Part shown: piece by piece, positions 1 through 10,800 of the stretch
Numbering within the stretch: position 1 is the stretch's first letter
Layout of the letters: every line of letters starts with the position of its first letter
Assembly (NCBI GenBank): GCA_022827185.1
Contig: JAJDTM010000026.1
Span: 1-64,000 of the forward strand
DNA from: Candidatus Poribacteria bacterium
GTDB taxonomy: Bacteria; Poribacteria; WGA-4E; WGA-3G
Direction of reading: 5' to 3'
Length of the DNA stretch: 64,000 bases
Notes under the pieces: generated by a model
Databases searched by the model: none
What the model was told of the DNA's origin: nothing
Seen by the model: only the letters and a program-made list of their open reading frames with translations
Position numbers and translations under genes: made by a program

Positions 1-604
1 AGGGAACCCTTGCCAGACAAGTATCAATAAGCCGAACAGCAACGACACCAAGAAGGGAACGACAAACACCACGTATCCGCCAATTAATTTACTCCATAAA
101 AATAGGTCGCGCGGCAGGGCATTCGCTAAAGTGATCCGAAGCGTGCCCGCTTCTCGTTCCCCGGCAACCGCATCGAACGTAAACAGTAACGCGAGTAGAC
201 TGAAAACGGTACCGACGATGAATAGAAAATCGAGATGCCCTAACAGGTTGGAAAGAGAGGAAACCAGGGCGGGTGCGCCTTGTATAATCCCATTACGTGT
301 CATGCCGAGATAGCTTGGCAATGTATCTGCTAACCCATTTGCGAAGACACTCATTGGTGTCGGTTTGAGGAAGAGTTTGGACACCTCCACATCCGGTTCT
401 AATGGCATCTTCAAATTAATTGTCTTTTCTTTCGATATTCGTCAATTTAACGGCTTCTTGATAATCTACTAAGTTCTGACGATAATTTCGGTAATTGGTA
501 GAAAGTGTGAGTGGGACGAGAAGGAGACACATCACAAGGAGCGCGACGAAACGGACGCTCAGAAGATGATGCATAATCTCTTTTTGAATCATGGTCATTA
601 ACAT
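1..604 (-). pseudogene. ABC-2 type transporter permease, apparently frameshifted, 3' end outside window
   Basis: Membrane subunit of an ABC-2 family exporter. The gene starts at an ATG at 604 behind a GGGAG box. The first 62 codons give a membrane helix (residues about 14-35) and a periplasmic start, then stop at 416-418. A reading frame offset by one base continues to the window edge. It carries KLFLKPTPMSVFANGLADTL, helices, and DAVAGEREAGTLR, a motif typical of ABC-2 permeases. Neither half is a full permease, so a one-base indel around 416-440 (near an AAAA run) is likely: a real pseudogene or an assembly error. The family assignment is fairly secure; the partner ATPase is not visible. 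Confidence 0.7.
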
Positions 605-932
605 ATTGAACTCCCTTTAATGCTATATTACAATACGGATGTTCTTTTATTTATTGTCCAGAGAATCAGGTTTTGCGCAACCAACTTTCGTGAAGGCGTA
701 TGTGGCACGCTTTTATAATTAATGATCCGATTTGAGAATGGAAAGGGTGCATAAAACAAAAATCTGTGGCGTGGAGATGGGGAGCACTATCCTTGATAAC
801 AGTATTGACGATTATACTTTGATAGAACACAATATGTATTGTATACTATAGTATCAGATTAGGTTTTGAAGAGACACCTGGATCAACAATTCACCCGCTA
901 TTTGCGGTAGGGGATAACCAAGGGAGGAAGAG
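605..932. promoter_or_regulatory. Divergent intergenic region with a small palindrome
   Basis: This 328-base gap lies between the divergently transcribed ABC permease (-) and LamG gene (+), so it should hold both promoters. It is AT-rich with several -10-like hexamers, but no -35/-10 pair is convincing. A perfect 12-base palindrome, ATACTATAGTAT, lies at 843-854, about 80 bases before the LamG start, and could be an operator. No ORF, RNA gene or terminator was recognised. Confidence 0.35.
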
Positions 933-1778
933 ATGTTTCTATCTGTTATGAACGTGAGAAAAAAGGTGGCTCTGAGTTTAGTTGCTGTTTTAATCACTGG
1001 ATTGGGAATAGGAATTCCAGTGGCTGCCCGAACAGTCGTCATCGAAGATGGGTTAATCGGATATTGGAGTTTTGATAAAGATACTGTAAAAGGCAAAACG
1101 GTGGAAGATATCTGGGGCAACCAGGATGCTGAGATAATAGGGGACCTTCAAATCGCCCCCGGTAAGTTTGGGGAGGCAGTGCAATTGGGCGGTGGTGCAG
1201 GTGCCCGTGTCCAAATAACCGATGACATCAAAAAAGCCGAGCTCCCTACAGAGGAGATGACTATAGAATTGTGGGCGTGGGATGAGCAGTTTATCGAATG
1301 GGGTGGGTACGTTGTAGCAGTTCAGGACAATGGTGCTTTTGAAAAAGGTTGGCTGCTCGGCACCCGATGGAAAGCGTTCAGTTTCGCGCTCTCCTCGGAG
1401 GATGCTGATGATGGGGATGGTCTCTTAACCTACCTCAATGCCGCCAGCTCGTCCGAGATGAATAAATGGTACCATGTCGTCGGAACGTATGACAGTAAGG
1501 AGATGAAAATCTACGTGGATGGGAAACTTGAGGGCACTTCGGGTGTCCAATCGGGGGCGATTAACTATCCGGATCGCATTTTCTTCTCCATCGGTGCGTA
1601 TAAAGATGACAATGAGGACTTTGTACACAAGGGGATGCTCGACGAAGTGCGTCTCTATGATCGGGCACTCAGCGAGAAAGAGATCTTGAACAACATGGAA
1701 GCGGAAGGGTTGGCGGTGGAACCTGCTGGGAAACTGAGTCTCACTTGGGGACAAATCAAGGCTGCTGCGGGCAGGTAA
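933..1778 (+). CDS. Secreted LamG (concanavalin A-like) domain protein
   Basis: Predicted exported beta-sandwich protein. The start at 933 follows AGGGAGGAAGAG, a strong ribosome site. Residues 1-32 form a signal peptide ending in the hydrophobic stretch VALSLVAVLITGLGIGIPVAA. The rest is one LamG/jellyroll domain opening with GLIGYWSFDKD and holding the family pattern WYHVVGTYDSKEMKIYVDGK near residues 180-200, then DEVRLYDRALSEKEI. Such domains usually bind glycans or act as adhesive modules; no catalytic domain is present. The tail KLSLTWGQIKAAAGR resembles the tail of the LamG protein at 15191-15997, suggesting a shared C-terminal signal. The ligand is unknown. Confidence 0.85.
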   Translation: MFLSVMNVRKKVALSLVAVLITGLGIGIPVAARTVVIEDGLIGYWSFDKDTVKGKTVEDIWGNQDAEIIGDLQIAPGKFGEAVQLGGGAGARVQITDDIKKAELPTEEMTIELWAWDEQFIEWGGYVVAVQDNGAFEKGWLLGTRWKAFSFALSSEDADDGDGLLTYLNAASSSEMNKWYHVVGTYDSKEMKIYVDGKLEGTSGVQSGAINYPDRIFFSIGAYKDDNEDFVHKGMLDEVRLYDRALSEKEILNNMEAEGLAVEPAGKLSLTWGQIKAAAGR

Positions 1779-1970
1779 CTCGCGGCGATTTCGGATAACG
1801 GAACTCCGCTGAGAGTGGTGATTGGATTAATTGTTTTTCGGAAATGAGTGGACAGTGTCTATTAGAAGAAGTTGAGAAAAAAGATAGAAATCTTTTTGGA
1901 CTGCTTTTGCTAAATGTGTTATGATTGAGAAAAACACCGCCGAATGTGCTGGTGTTAAAAGGAGATTTGT

Positions 1971-3605
1971 ATGGTTTACAAGAAATGGAATTTTGTGGTT
2001 TTAATCGTCATCTTGATTTTTTACGGGATTGGAAATGGTGTGGCAGAAAATTCAACCGCAACTGGCACTGTATTTCTGGATACAAACGAAAATCAGGTGA
2101 AGGACGACAACGAGAAGGGGTTGTCCGGGGTTCGCGTCTCTAATGGGCGGGATATTGTCCAAACCGATGCTAACGGACAATACGCGCTTGAAGTCAGTGA
2201 CGACACCATTCTTTTTGTGATTAAGCCCCGTGGATTTATGACACCGATTAATGAAAATCGGCTCCCGAAGTTTTATTACATTCACAAACCGCACGGTTCG
2301 CCAGAAGGGCTGAAGTATGCGGGTGTCGCACCGACCGGTCCATTACCGGCATCAATTGATTTTCCGCTCACTGAACAGCCGGAAGCGGATACTTTTAAGG
2401 CACTCGTTTTCGGGGACACACAACCCTACAGTATGCAAGAGATTGAGTGGTTAGCGCACGATGTGGTTGAAGAAATTATTGGCACTGATGCGGTGTTCGG
2501 CATCAGTCTTGGCGATTTGGTGGGTGACGATTTAAATTTGTTCCATCCACTTAACGAAGTGATGGCGACTGTTGGGATACCGTGGTACAATGTCCACGGT
2601 AACCATGATATGAACTTTCTTGCGACGGATGACCGGTATGCCGATGAAACATTTGAACGGGTCTATGGTCCCGCGTGCTATTCATTTGATTGGGGCCCTG
2701 TGCATTTCATCAACATTGACAATGTGAACTTTTACCGTGATGAGGAGAACAACCCTCGTTACGCCAGTGAGGTGGGAGAGCAACAGTTAGCGTTCATTCG
2801 CAACGATCTCGCTTTTGTGCCGAAAGATCAGCTTGTTGTTATATCCTTTCATATTCCGTTGACCGAGATGCGTGATGTGAAGGAATTGATGAATCTACTC
2901 GGTGATCGTCCGCACACGTTATCGCTTTCAGCGCACACGCACGTCCAACGGGATGACTTCGTCGGACCGGAGCACGGTTGGCATGGCGACGATCCGCATC
3001 ATCACCACAATCATGCGACGACATCAGGCTCTTGGTGGAAGGGCACGTTTGATGAAGTCGGTATTCCGCACACAACGATGCGAGATGGCGCGCCGAACGG
3101 ATACGGTATCTTTACATTCAGCGGGAATCAATATTCAATTCGATTTAAAGCCGCCCGTCGTCCGGCGGATTATCAGATGAACATATTCGCACCTTGGGAA
3201 GTTGCGTCAACAGAAGCTGGCAACACAGATGTGATCGTTAACGTTTTTGGCGGCACCAAACGCTCAACAGTTGAAATCCGTCTGGGTGAAGACGCGGCAT
3301 GGAGACCGATGACCTATACGCCTCAGCAAGATCCATACTATAAGGCACTCAAGGCACGGGACGATACAAACCAACTTGAGCGAAAATTGCACAGTGCCCT
3401 TCGAGAAACAATGAAGGCACAGTTGAAGGAAGACAGTGAACTGCCAAAAAGGGGACGAGGGATTAGCGGGATTGCAAAATCAACGCATATCTGGCAGGCT
3501 AAACTCCCAGCGGATGCTCCCAAAGGCACGCACGTTATCTACGTCCGGACGACGGATATGTTTGGTCAAACTTTCACGGGTCGTCGAATCATCCGGGTGC
3601 ATTAG
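1971..3605 (+). CDS. Secreted calcineurin-like metallophosphoesterase with N- and C-terminal beta domains
   Basis: Predicted exported phosphoesterase of 544 residues. An AAGGAG box precedes the ATG at 1971. Residues 1-26 are a signal peptide. Residues about 30-95 form an SdrD-B/MetallophosN-like Ig domain (GTVFLDTNENQVKDDNEKGL). The catalytic metallophosphoesterase core follows, with FGDTQP, GDLVGDD, GNHD and SAHTH supplying the metal ligands. A histidine-rich loop (HHHHNH, near residue 345) lies after the last motif. The C-terminal ~150 residues fit the MetallophosC-type beta domain. This three-part layout is known for exported phosphoesterases of uncertain substrate. The gene stands alone, with 190 bases to the LamG gene upstream. 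Confidence 0.88.
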   Translation: MVYKKWNFVVLIVILIFYGIGNGVAENSTATGTVFLDTNENQVKDDNEKGLSGVRVSNGRDIVQTDANGQYALEVSDDTILFVIKPRGFMTPINENRLPKFYYIHKPHGSPEGLKYAGVAPTGPLPASIDFPLTEQPEADTFKALVFGDTQPYSMQEIEWLAHDVVEEIIGTDAVFGISLGDLVGDDLNLFHPLNEVMATVGIPWYNVHGNHDMNFLATDDRYADETFERVYGPACYSFDWGPVHFINIDNVNFYRDEENNPRYASEVGEQQLAFIRNDLAFVPKDQLVVISFHIPLTEMRDVKELMNLLGDRPHTLSLSAHTHVQRDDFVGPEHGWHGDDPHHHHNHATTSGSWWKGTFDEVGIPHTTMRDGAPNGYGIFTFSGNQYSIRFKAARRPADYQMNIFAPWEVASTEAGNTDVIVNVFGGTKRSTVEIRLGEDAAWRPMTYTPQQDPYYKALKARDDTNQLERKLHSALRETMKAQLKEDSELPKRGRGISGIAKSTHIWQAKLPADAPKGTHVIYVRTTDMFGQTFTGRRIIRVH

Positions 3606-3905
3606 TCCGGCGATTCGCGTCCGGAATCTGTCATGACTTTTTTGCGATTTATAAAGATGTCTGCTTTTAGTGAGCCGATAACCATGTATGTGATAGGTTC
3701 AAGTGTGCGTTTCATACGATCAAATCTCCTATAATATCTTTTCGTGGATTTCCTTTATAGTAAAATCCGTAATTACCTATACACTCACAAAATGGCGAGG
3801 ATACAATCCTCGCCAGCGGTGGTAGGGTGTTTGTTCCCTGACAAACTGTAAACTTATTTTCGGATTTTACTATAATATTCCCACTATGAGATGGGTTAAC
3901 GTCCG
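3606..3905. other. Intergenic region carrying a MITE-like element
   Basis: Convergent gap between the phosphoesterase and the YCF48 genes. Its only clear content is the inverted-repeat element at 3755-3875, listed separately. A weak 65-codon ORF on the minus strand that crosses the element has no recognisable features and was not accepted. Confidence 0.5.
3755..3875. repeat. MITE-like element with 15-base terminal inverted repeats and an internal hairpin
   Basis: The left end TTATAGTAAAATCCG (3755-3769) is the exact reverse complement of the right end at 3861-3875. Near the middle a perfect 9-base stem with a 3-base loop reads GGCGAGGAT-ACA-ATCCTCGCC (3793-3813). The 121-base element has no coding capacity, which fits a non-autonomous mobile repeat. 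It lies where two convergent genes end, so it could also help end transcription. No clear target-site duplication was found. Confidence 0.7.
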
Positions 3906-6900
3906 TCAATGTTTAGGACGACGCAGGACAACGCCGCCTTGTCCAACGACCCACAACGTCTCACCATCTTTGACACGTGTGATAGTATACAGATCATTGT
4001 CAACGCCGGTATGTTCCTGTTTCCACGTTTCACCGCCATCTGTCGAGTGAATGATGGTCCCAGAGGTGCCGACGGCGTAGATTTCTTGTTCAGAGAGTGC
4101 CAAAATATCGTAAAGCGTTTCTGGCACTTTATTTAATTTTGATTCCCAAGTGAAGCCACCATCTGAAGTGGATAGGATAATCCCCGCGCGTCCGACTGCC
4201 CATCCTTTTCGTTTGGTAATGAACGATACGGCGTAAAGGTCGTACCCGGCGTGTGTCTCGTGGAACTTCCAATATTCGCCACCGTTGACGGTTCTCTGAA
4301 TTACACCATTGCTCCCGACTGCCCAACCGAGCGGGGCAAATTGCATATCAACGCTCGTAAGGGTTTTACCGGTTGAGGTGCGCTGTAGCGTCCAAATCGG
4401 ACCGCCATCCAGATTGTGGATAATTTCTCCATTCTCACCGACAGCCCATCCCTCAGAAAACTTGCCGAAGGCAACCTCATTTATCGAGAGGGGAGGTAAT
4501 TCTGTGGAGAGATGAGGTAGGGCACGCTCTGGCAGCTCTTGTTTGTCGTCTATTGACCAGTTATTCCCGTCGGTGGTGTAAAGTAAGGTTCCGTTCCGTG
4601 TCATCGCCCATCCCCATTTCGGATCGAGACTGATGAAATGAACATCGACGATGCGGTCGGTAGTGCCGCTCTGCAACCGCTTCCAATTTTTCCCACCGTC
4701 CGTTGTTGATAGCAGAACCCCATTATCTCCAGCAATCCAACCGTTTTGCGCATCAAGAAATTGTACATCGCGGAAGTTATCAAGTTGTTCACCGAGTTGA
4801 TGGTGCCACGTCTGTCCACCATCTGTCGTGGCGTAAATCTGACCGGTAGATGCGTCTGATTCGTTGGAGCCACCAATATCAGCCCTCGCCCAGTCTCTGT
4901 CGTAAATCTGTTCACCAGAGACTACCCAACCGTGCCCATTAGGTAGGAAATACGCGTTGGTAATTTGCATTGAGTATCCAAAGGGACGTTCTTCCATCAT
5001 TTTCTCTATCCAGCTCTTCGCTTCACCGTCTATGGTTCCTTTGTCAAGCAAGAAATCCATTTTTTCCCAACGCTTACCTTGGTTTTGGGTCGTAAGAATT
5101 GTGTGTCCGCTATCGATTGCCCAGGCCTCAGTATGATTACGGAATCTCACAGTAAGCATCTGGATATCAAAATTCGTTTCTTTCATGTCTCGCTCTGCTT
5201 CCAGATCCCGTTTCCAGTTCTCACCACCATCTGTGGTAAGGAGTGAGGTTCCATCTTCCATCACCACCCATCCCGATGTGGCATCCAGGAAATGGACACC
5301 GATACAACGCTGATGGGGACTGGCTTGGATTTGCCAATAATCACCTCCGTCAACTGTGTGTAGAATAAATCCGCCGGTCCGTCGTTGTGGCGCGACTGCC
5401 CATCCCTCTTGGTTGTTGATAAAATGTAAATCTGTAATCGGTTGCTGGGTTGTCCCTGTTTGTTGAAGTGCCCAGGTTTTGCCGCCATCGCTTGTACGCA
5501 GGATTTGTCCTTTATCAACACCGATCCATCCCTCTTTCGGGTTGATGAAGTATATTGCGCGGATATTATGAAAGTTTTTCAAACCTTCACGGATGACTTG
5601 CCAAGTTTCACCTCTGTTTTCGGTTCGCAGCAGTATGCCTTGACCGGTAATCCAACCGTGGTTTTCATCAATGAAGACAATCCTTTGTAATGTCTCTGTC
5701 ACACCGCTCTGCTGTGGCTGCCATGTAGTGCCACCGTCTGTGGTGTGTAAAATGGTGCCACCGCTGCCCACTGTCCATCCGTCTTGTGCGGATAGAAAAT
5801 AGGTATCGGTGAATTCGGTTTGCCAACTCCCTCGCTGCACGATTTCCCAGTGATATTCAATCGTTTCAATCGGTTTCTCAGCTGTTTCCATCTCTTGTGC
5901 AGCAGGTGGTAATTCAACAATGAACTTCTCCGTGTCCACAGAATACCGCATCGCAATGCCGCCTTCACCGACAAGGAGGATACCGTCAGGAGAGAGCGAG
6001 AAACTGTAGAGATCGTTGGACGTGCCACTCTTCTGCGATTCCCACGTCGCTCCGCCGTTGGTAGTGGTCAAAATGACCCCTTCATCTCCGACAATTAACC
6101 CGTGATTTGCGTCGGCGAAGTAGACCTTGTTCAGATTTGCCTGCGTTCCACTCTGTTGAAATTTCCACGTTTTACCGCCATCAAGCGTGTGTATAATCTC
6201 GCCGAATTGCCCGACGACCCAGCCGGTATGCCTGTCAATGAAGTAAGCGGCGTAGAGTTCGTTGAAGCTGTTGCTGTTCTGTCGTTTCCACGTCAACCCA
6301 CCGTCTTTGGTGTGAAAAACAATGCCGGGCCAACCGACGACCCATCCCTCTATCTCATTGACAAAAAAGATCCCTTTAATCATTTCGTGGAAGTAGCGGG
6401 GTGCTTGTTGTATCCACGTTTCACCACCGTCTGTTGTATGGAGCACAGTGCCCAAATCCCCAACGATCCAGCCCTTTTTTGAATTGATGAAATGGAGTGC
6501 ATTGAGGGTATACCACCATCCGCTGGTTTGTTGTTCCCACGTCTGACCGGCATCGGTTGTGTGGAGGATAAGTCCACCGTCGCCTACTGCCCAACCTTCT
6601 CTGTCGGTGACAAAAGATAGATTACGGATACGGTGCCAAGTGTCCATTTCAATGTTGGTCCAGGTTTTACCACTGTCGTCACTCGTCGCAATTGTGCCCT
6701 TCTCTCCAACAGCAACCGCCCGGTCTGCATCCGCAAATGCGACGCTTTGGAGGTCATCGGCTGTCGTGCCGCTTCTCATGTTCCAGGTCACCCCGCCGTC
6801 GGTCGAGTGTAAGATCGTGCCGTTCCAACCGACTGCCCATGCCTCTTTAGGTGTCGCAAAATGAACACCCATCAGGTCGTTTTTGGTCTGGTTTTCTGTT

Positions 6901-7772
6901 AATTTCCAGTTTTCCCCACCATCTTCGGTTCGGATGATAAACCCACCTTGTGCGACCGCCACGCCATAGTCATCATTAATGAAATCGAAATCATAGACGG
7001 TTGGACGGATATGTCCGTAAATCATCGGGAGTCGACTGTATTGGGTCTGCCATTCTGTCCCGCCGTTAGTTGTGTGGAAAATGGTGCCATCCGTGCCACC
7101 GCTCCACCCTTTATAAGCGGTCGCAAAAAACACCGAGTGAAGGTTGCAAACCTCCGATGTGTCTTGTTCTGTTCTCACAAGCGCATCCTGCCTATGCCAT
7201 GTTTGACTCCCGTCTCTGGAGACAAAAATTCTGTCGTAATCCCCGACGATCCACCCGCGCTGTTTGTCTACAAAGTGGATGCCGCCGAGTCCGAATTCGC
7301 TTGCTTCTTGATGATGCCATGTTTTTCCACCGTTTTTTGTGTATACCAGCCCATCTTGTCCAGCAATCCAGCCGGTCTTCGAGTTGAGGAAAAAGACATC
7401 TAAAAACAGCGTAGGCACCGCGCTTTTTTGTAAGCTCCAATGCCGTCCACCATCGTCAGTCGTCGCAATCAATCCCTTATCGCCGACTGCCCAACCGTTG
7501 CGGAGATTTGTGAAGTAGACGGCTTTGAAATCCTCATTTGTATTCACTGTCTGTTTTTCCCAGTTTTCCCCGCCGTCAGCAGTATGGAGGATCCATCCGT
7601 GATGCCCCACAATCCATCCGTGTTTGGCATCCGTAAAGTGGATGTCTGTAAAATGGGTTTGCCAATCTGCCATGCGAGTAATCTCTTTTTCCACACAACC
7701 GACTAACAAGAGAGGGATCCCAAAAAGGATCGTCATCCAAAAGCAAGTGATGTGTTGAAGAATCTTTTTCAT
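3906..7772 (-). CDS. Giant YCF48/BNR-repeat beta-propeller lipoprotein, copy 1
   Basis: A 1288-residue predicted lipoprotein. The N-terminus has a basic start, a hydrophobic stretch and the lipobox LLVGC (cysteine near residue 26), so it should be lipid-anchored outside the cytoplasm. The rest is an array of 40-48-residue repeats of the form GWAVGxxGxILHTTDGGxTW, as in the photosystem II assembly factor YCF48/HCF136 and BNR proteins, probably forming several propellers. The segment about residues 600-650 (VELPPAAQEMETAEKPIETI) breaks the repeats and may be a linker. The next gene upstream (7818-11660) is a close paralog; only 45 bases separate them, so they are probably co-transcribed. Role unknown; a binding or scaffold function is inferred. 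Confidence 0.85.
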   Translation of the reverse strand: MKKILQHITCFWMTILFGIPLLLVGCVEKEITRMADWQTHFTDIHFTDAKHGWIVGHHGWILHTADGGENWEKQTVNTNEDFKAVYFTNLRNGWAVGDKGLIATTDDGGRHWSLQKSAVPTLFLDVFFLNSKTGWIAGQDGLVYTKNGGKTWHHQEASEFGLGGIHFVDKQRGWIVGDYDRIFVSRDGSQTWHRQDALVRTEQDTSEVCNLHSVFFATAYKGWSGGTDGTIFHTTNGGTEWQTQYSRLPMIYGHIRPTVYDFDFINDDYGVAVAQGGFIIRTEDGGENWKLTENQTKNDLMGVHFATPKEAWAVGWNGTILHSTDGGVTWNMRSGTTADDLQSVAFADADRAVAVGEKGTIATSDDSGKTWTNIEMDTWHRIRNLSFVTDREGWAVGDGGLILHTTDAGQTWEQQTSGWWYTLNALHFINSKKGWIVGDLGTVLHTTDGGETWIQQAPRYFHEMIKGIFFVNEIEGWVVGWPGIVFHTKDGGLTWKRQNSNSFNELYAAYFIDRHTGWVVGQFGEIIHTLDGGKTWKFQQSGTQANLNKVYFADANHGLIVGDEGVILTTTNGGATWESQKSGTSNDLYSFSLSPDGILLVGEGGIAMRYSVDTEKFIVELPPAAQEMETAEKPIETIEYHWEIVQRGSWQTEFTDTYFLSAQDGWTVGSGGTILHTTDGGTTWQPQQSGVTETLQRIVFIDENHGWITGQGILLRTENRGETWQVIREGLKNFHNIRAIYFINPKEGWIGVDKGQILRTSDGGKTWALQQTGTTQQPITDLHFINNQEGWAVAPQRRTGGFILHTVDGGDYWQIQASPHQRCIGVHFLDATSGWVVMEDGTSLLTTDGGENWKRDLEAERDMKETNFDIQMLTVRFRNHTEAWAIDSGHTILTTQNQGKRWEKMDFLLDKGTIDGEAKSWIEKMMEERPFGYSMQITNAYFLPNGHGWVVSGEQIYDRDWARADIGGSNESDASTGQIYATTDGGQTWHHQLGEQLDNFRDVQFLDAQNGWIAGDNGVLLSTTDGGKNWKRLQSGTTDRIVDVHFISLDPKWGWAMTRNGTLLYTTDGNNWSIDDKQELPERALPHLSTELPPLSINEVAFGKFSEGWAVGENGEIIHNLDGGPIWTLQRTSTGKTLTSVDMQFAPLGWAVGSNGVIQRTVNGGEYWKFHETHAGYDLYAVSFITKRKGWAVGRAGIILSTSDGGFTWESKLNKVPETLYDILALSEQEIYAVGTSGTIIHSTDGGETWKQEHTGVDNDLYTITRVKDGETLWVVGQGGVVLRRPKH

Positions 7773-7817
7773 CTGTTTTATCTCCTATGAAGTACTAAAA
7801 GGCTTTTGTGGTGTCGA

Positions 7818-10800
7818 TTAATTATCCGAGTGGCGCCGCAGCACAACGCCGCCTTGCCCAACGACCCAGAATGTCTCACCATCTTTGACCCGTGTGATGG
7901 TATACAAATCGTTGTCAACACCGGTATGCTCCCGTTCCCACGTCTCACCGCCATCTGTTGAATGAATGATGGTTCCAGAGGCACCGACGGCGTAGATTTT
8001 CTGTTCAGAGAGTGCCAAAATATCGTAAAGCGTTTCCGACGTACCGCTCAACTTCGACTTCCAAGTAAATCCCCCGTCGGAGGTAGACAGGATAATTCCG
8101 GCACGTCCAATTGCCCATCCTTTCCGTTTCGTAATAAACGATACCCCGTAAAGATCGGAACCGGCGTGTGTCTCATGAAACTTCCAATATTCACCGCCAT
8201 TGACGGTTCTCTGGATGACCCCGTTAGTTCCGACTGCCCATCCGAGCGGGGCAAATTTCATATCAACGCTTGTGAGATTTCTACCCGTTGAAGTCCGCTG
8301 CAACGTCCAAGTTGGACCGCCGTCCAGATTGTGGATAATATCTCCATTTTCACCGACAGCCCATCCTTCAGAAAACTTGGCAAAGGCAACCTCGTTTATG
8401 GATAACGCAACGCCTTGAGGAAGTTCGTGGTTGTTTTCTGTTGACCAATCTTCACCGTCGGTGGTATAAAGCAAGGTTCCGTCGCGTGTCATCGCCCACC
8501 CCCATTTCGGTTCAAGGCTGATGAAGTGGACATCGACGATGCGGTCGGTAGTGCCGCTCTGCAACCGCTTCCAATTTTTTCCGCCATCTTCCGTTGACAG
8601 TAGAATCCCGTTGTCTCCAGCGATCCAACCGTGTTGTTCGTCGAGAAACAGCACATCACGGAAGTTATTGGGGGGTTCACCGAGTTGATGGTGCCACGTC
8701 TGTCCACCATCTGTCGTGGCGTAAATCTGACCGGCGGATTTACGCGTTACCTCCGTCCCGCCAACGTCAGCACGATACATCTCCCTTTCATAAATTTTTT
8801 CCGCGCCGACAGCCCATCCGTGTCCATCCGGTAGGAAATGCGCGTTGGTGATTTGGGTTAAGTACGGGTTGGCCTGTTCTTTTGCCATTCTATCTACCCA
8901 ATTTTTGGCTTCACTGTTTTCAGTTTCGTCTCTAAATGAGGCATGGAGCCACTTCCAGTCTTTGCCTTGGTTTTGTGTGATGAACATTGTCCCTCCTGCG
9001 TCAATTCCCCACGCTTCGGCGTGGTTGCGGAATTTCACAGTCCGGAGCCGAGTCCCAAAATCTATTTTTTCTATCTGTTTCCATGTTGCCCCGCCATCCG
9101 TTGTGAGGAGCGAACTGCTGTTTTCCATCACCACCCACCCTGATTTAGCGTTGAAAAAATGGACACCGATGCCGCGTTGATGCGTTTTGGCTTGAATCTC
9201 CCAATAATTACCCCCGTTAGTCGTGTGCAGAACCAACCCGCCATCTCGCCGTTGCGGTGCGATTGCCCACCCTTCTTTATTATTGATAAAATGTAGGTGC
9301 GTGATCGGCTGATGTGTTGTCCCAGTTTGCTGAAGCGTCCAGGTTTCACCGCCGTCAGTCGTGTGCAGAATTTGTCCCCTATCAATACCTAACCATCCCT
9401 CTTTCGGGTTAATGAAGTGGATAGCGTGAATACTGCCGTAGGGCCGTGTGCCCAAACGCGAGGGGCGCAAGCCTTCGCGAATAACCTGCCACGTCTTACC
9501 TCCGTTTTCGGTTCGTAGTAGCACCTCTTGTCCACCAATCCAGCCGTGATTTTTATCAATGAAAACAATCCGTTGCAATGTTTCTGTTACACCGCTCTGC
9601 TGAGGTTGCCATGTGGCACCACCATCTGTCGTCCGTAAGATGGTGCCATTGTCACCCACAGTCCATCCGTCCTGTGCAGAGAGAAAATAGATGTCAGAGA
9701 ATTCGGCTTGCCGGTTCCCCTGACGAACGATTTCCCAGTGATATTCAATTGCTTCAATCGGTTTCTCAGCTGTTTCCATCTCTTGTGCAGCGGGTGGTAA
9801 TTCAACAATAAACTTCTCGGTGTCCACAGAGTAGCGCATCGCAATGCCGCCTTCACCGACAAGGAGGATACCGTCAGGAGAAAGTGAGAAACTGTAGAGA
9901 TCGTTGGACGTGCCACTTTTCTGCGATTCCCACGTCGCTCCGCCGTTGATGGTCGTCAAAATGACCCCTTCATCGCCAACAATTAGTCCGTGATTTGCGT
10001 CGGCGAAGTAGACCTTGTTCAGATTCGCCTGCGTCCCACTCTGTTGAAATTTCCACGTTTTACCGCCATCAAGGGTATGTATAATCTCGCCGAATTGTCC
10101 GACTATCCAACCGGTATGTTGGTCGATAAAATAAGCAGCGTAGAGTTCGTTGAAGCTGTTGCTGTTTTGTCGTTTCCACGTCAACCCACCGTCTTTGGTA
10201 TGAAAAACAATCCCGGGCCAACCGACGACCCACCCTTCTATCTCATTGAGGAAGAATATCCCTTTAATCATTTCGTGAAAATAACGGGGTGCTTGTTGTG
10301 TCCACGTTTCGCCACCGTCTGCTGTATGGAGTACAGTGCCCAAATCCCCAACGATCCAACCCTTTTGTGGATTGATGAAATGGAGGGCATTGAGGGTATA
10401 CCACCATCCGCTGGTTTGCCGTTCCCACGTCTGACCGGCATCGGTTGTATGGAGGATGAGTCCACCGTCGCCTACTGCCCAACCTTCTTTGTCAGTGACG
10501 AAAGATAGATTCCGTATGCGATGCCAAGTGTCCATCTCGATGTTAGTCCAGGTTTTACCACTGTCGTCACTGGTCGTGATTGTGCCTTTCTCTCCGACAG
10601 CAACTGCCCGGTCTGCATCCGCAAATGCGACACTCTGCAGATCATCGGCTGTCGTGCCGCTTCTCATATTCCATGTTATTCCGCCATCGTTAGAGTGCAG
10701 GAGGGTCCCGTTCCAACCGACTGCCCACGCTTCTTTAGGGCTTGTGAATTGCACACCCATTAGATCGTTCTTTGTAGGCGTCATGACTAATTGCCAGTTG

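Noticed and set aside
131..313. Plus-strand 60-codon ORF at the window start
   Set aside because: It is the reverse of the clear ABC-2 permease frame and has no family features.
3712..3909. 65-codon minus-strand ORF downstream of the YCF48 gene
   Set aside because: It spans the MITE-like element, and its codons include repeat sequence.
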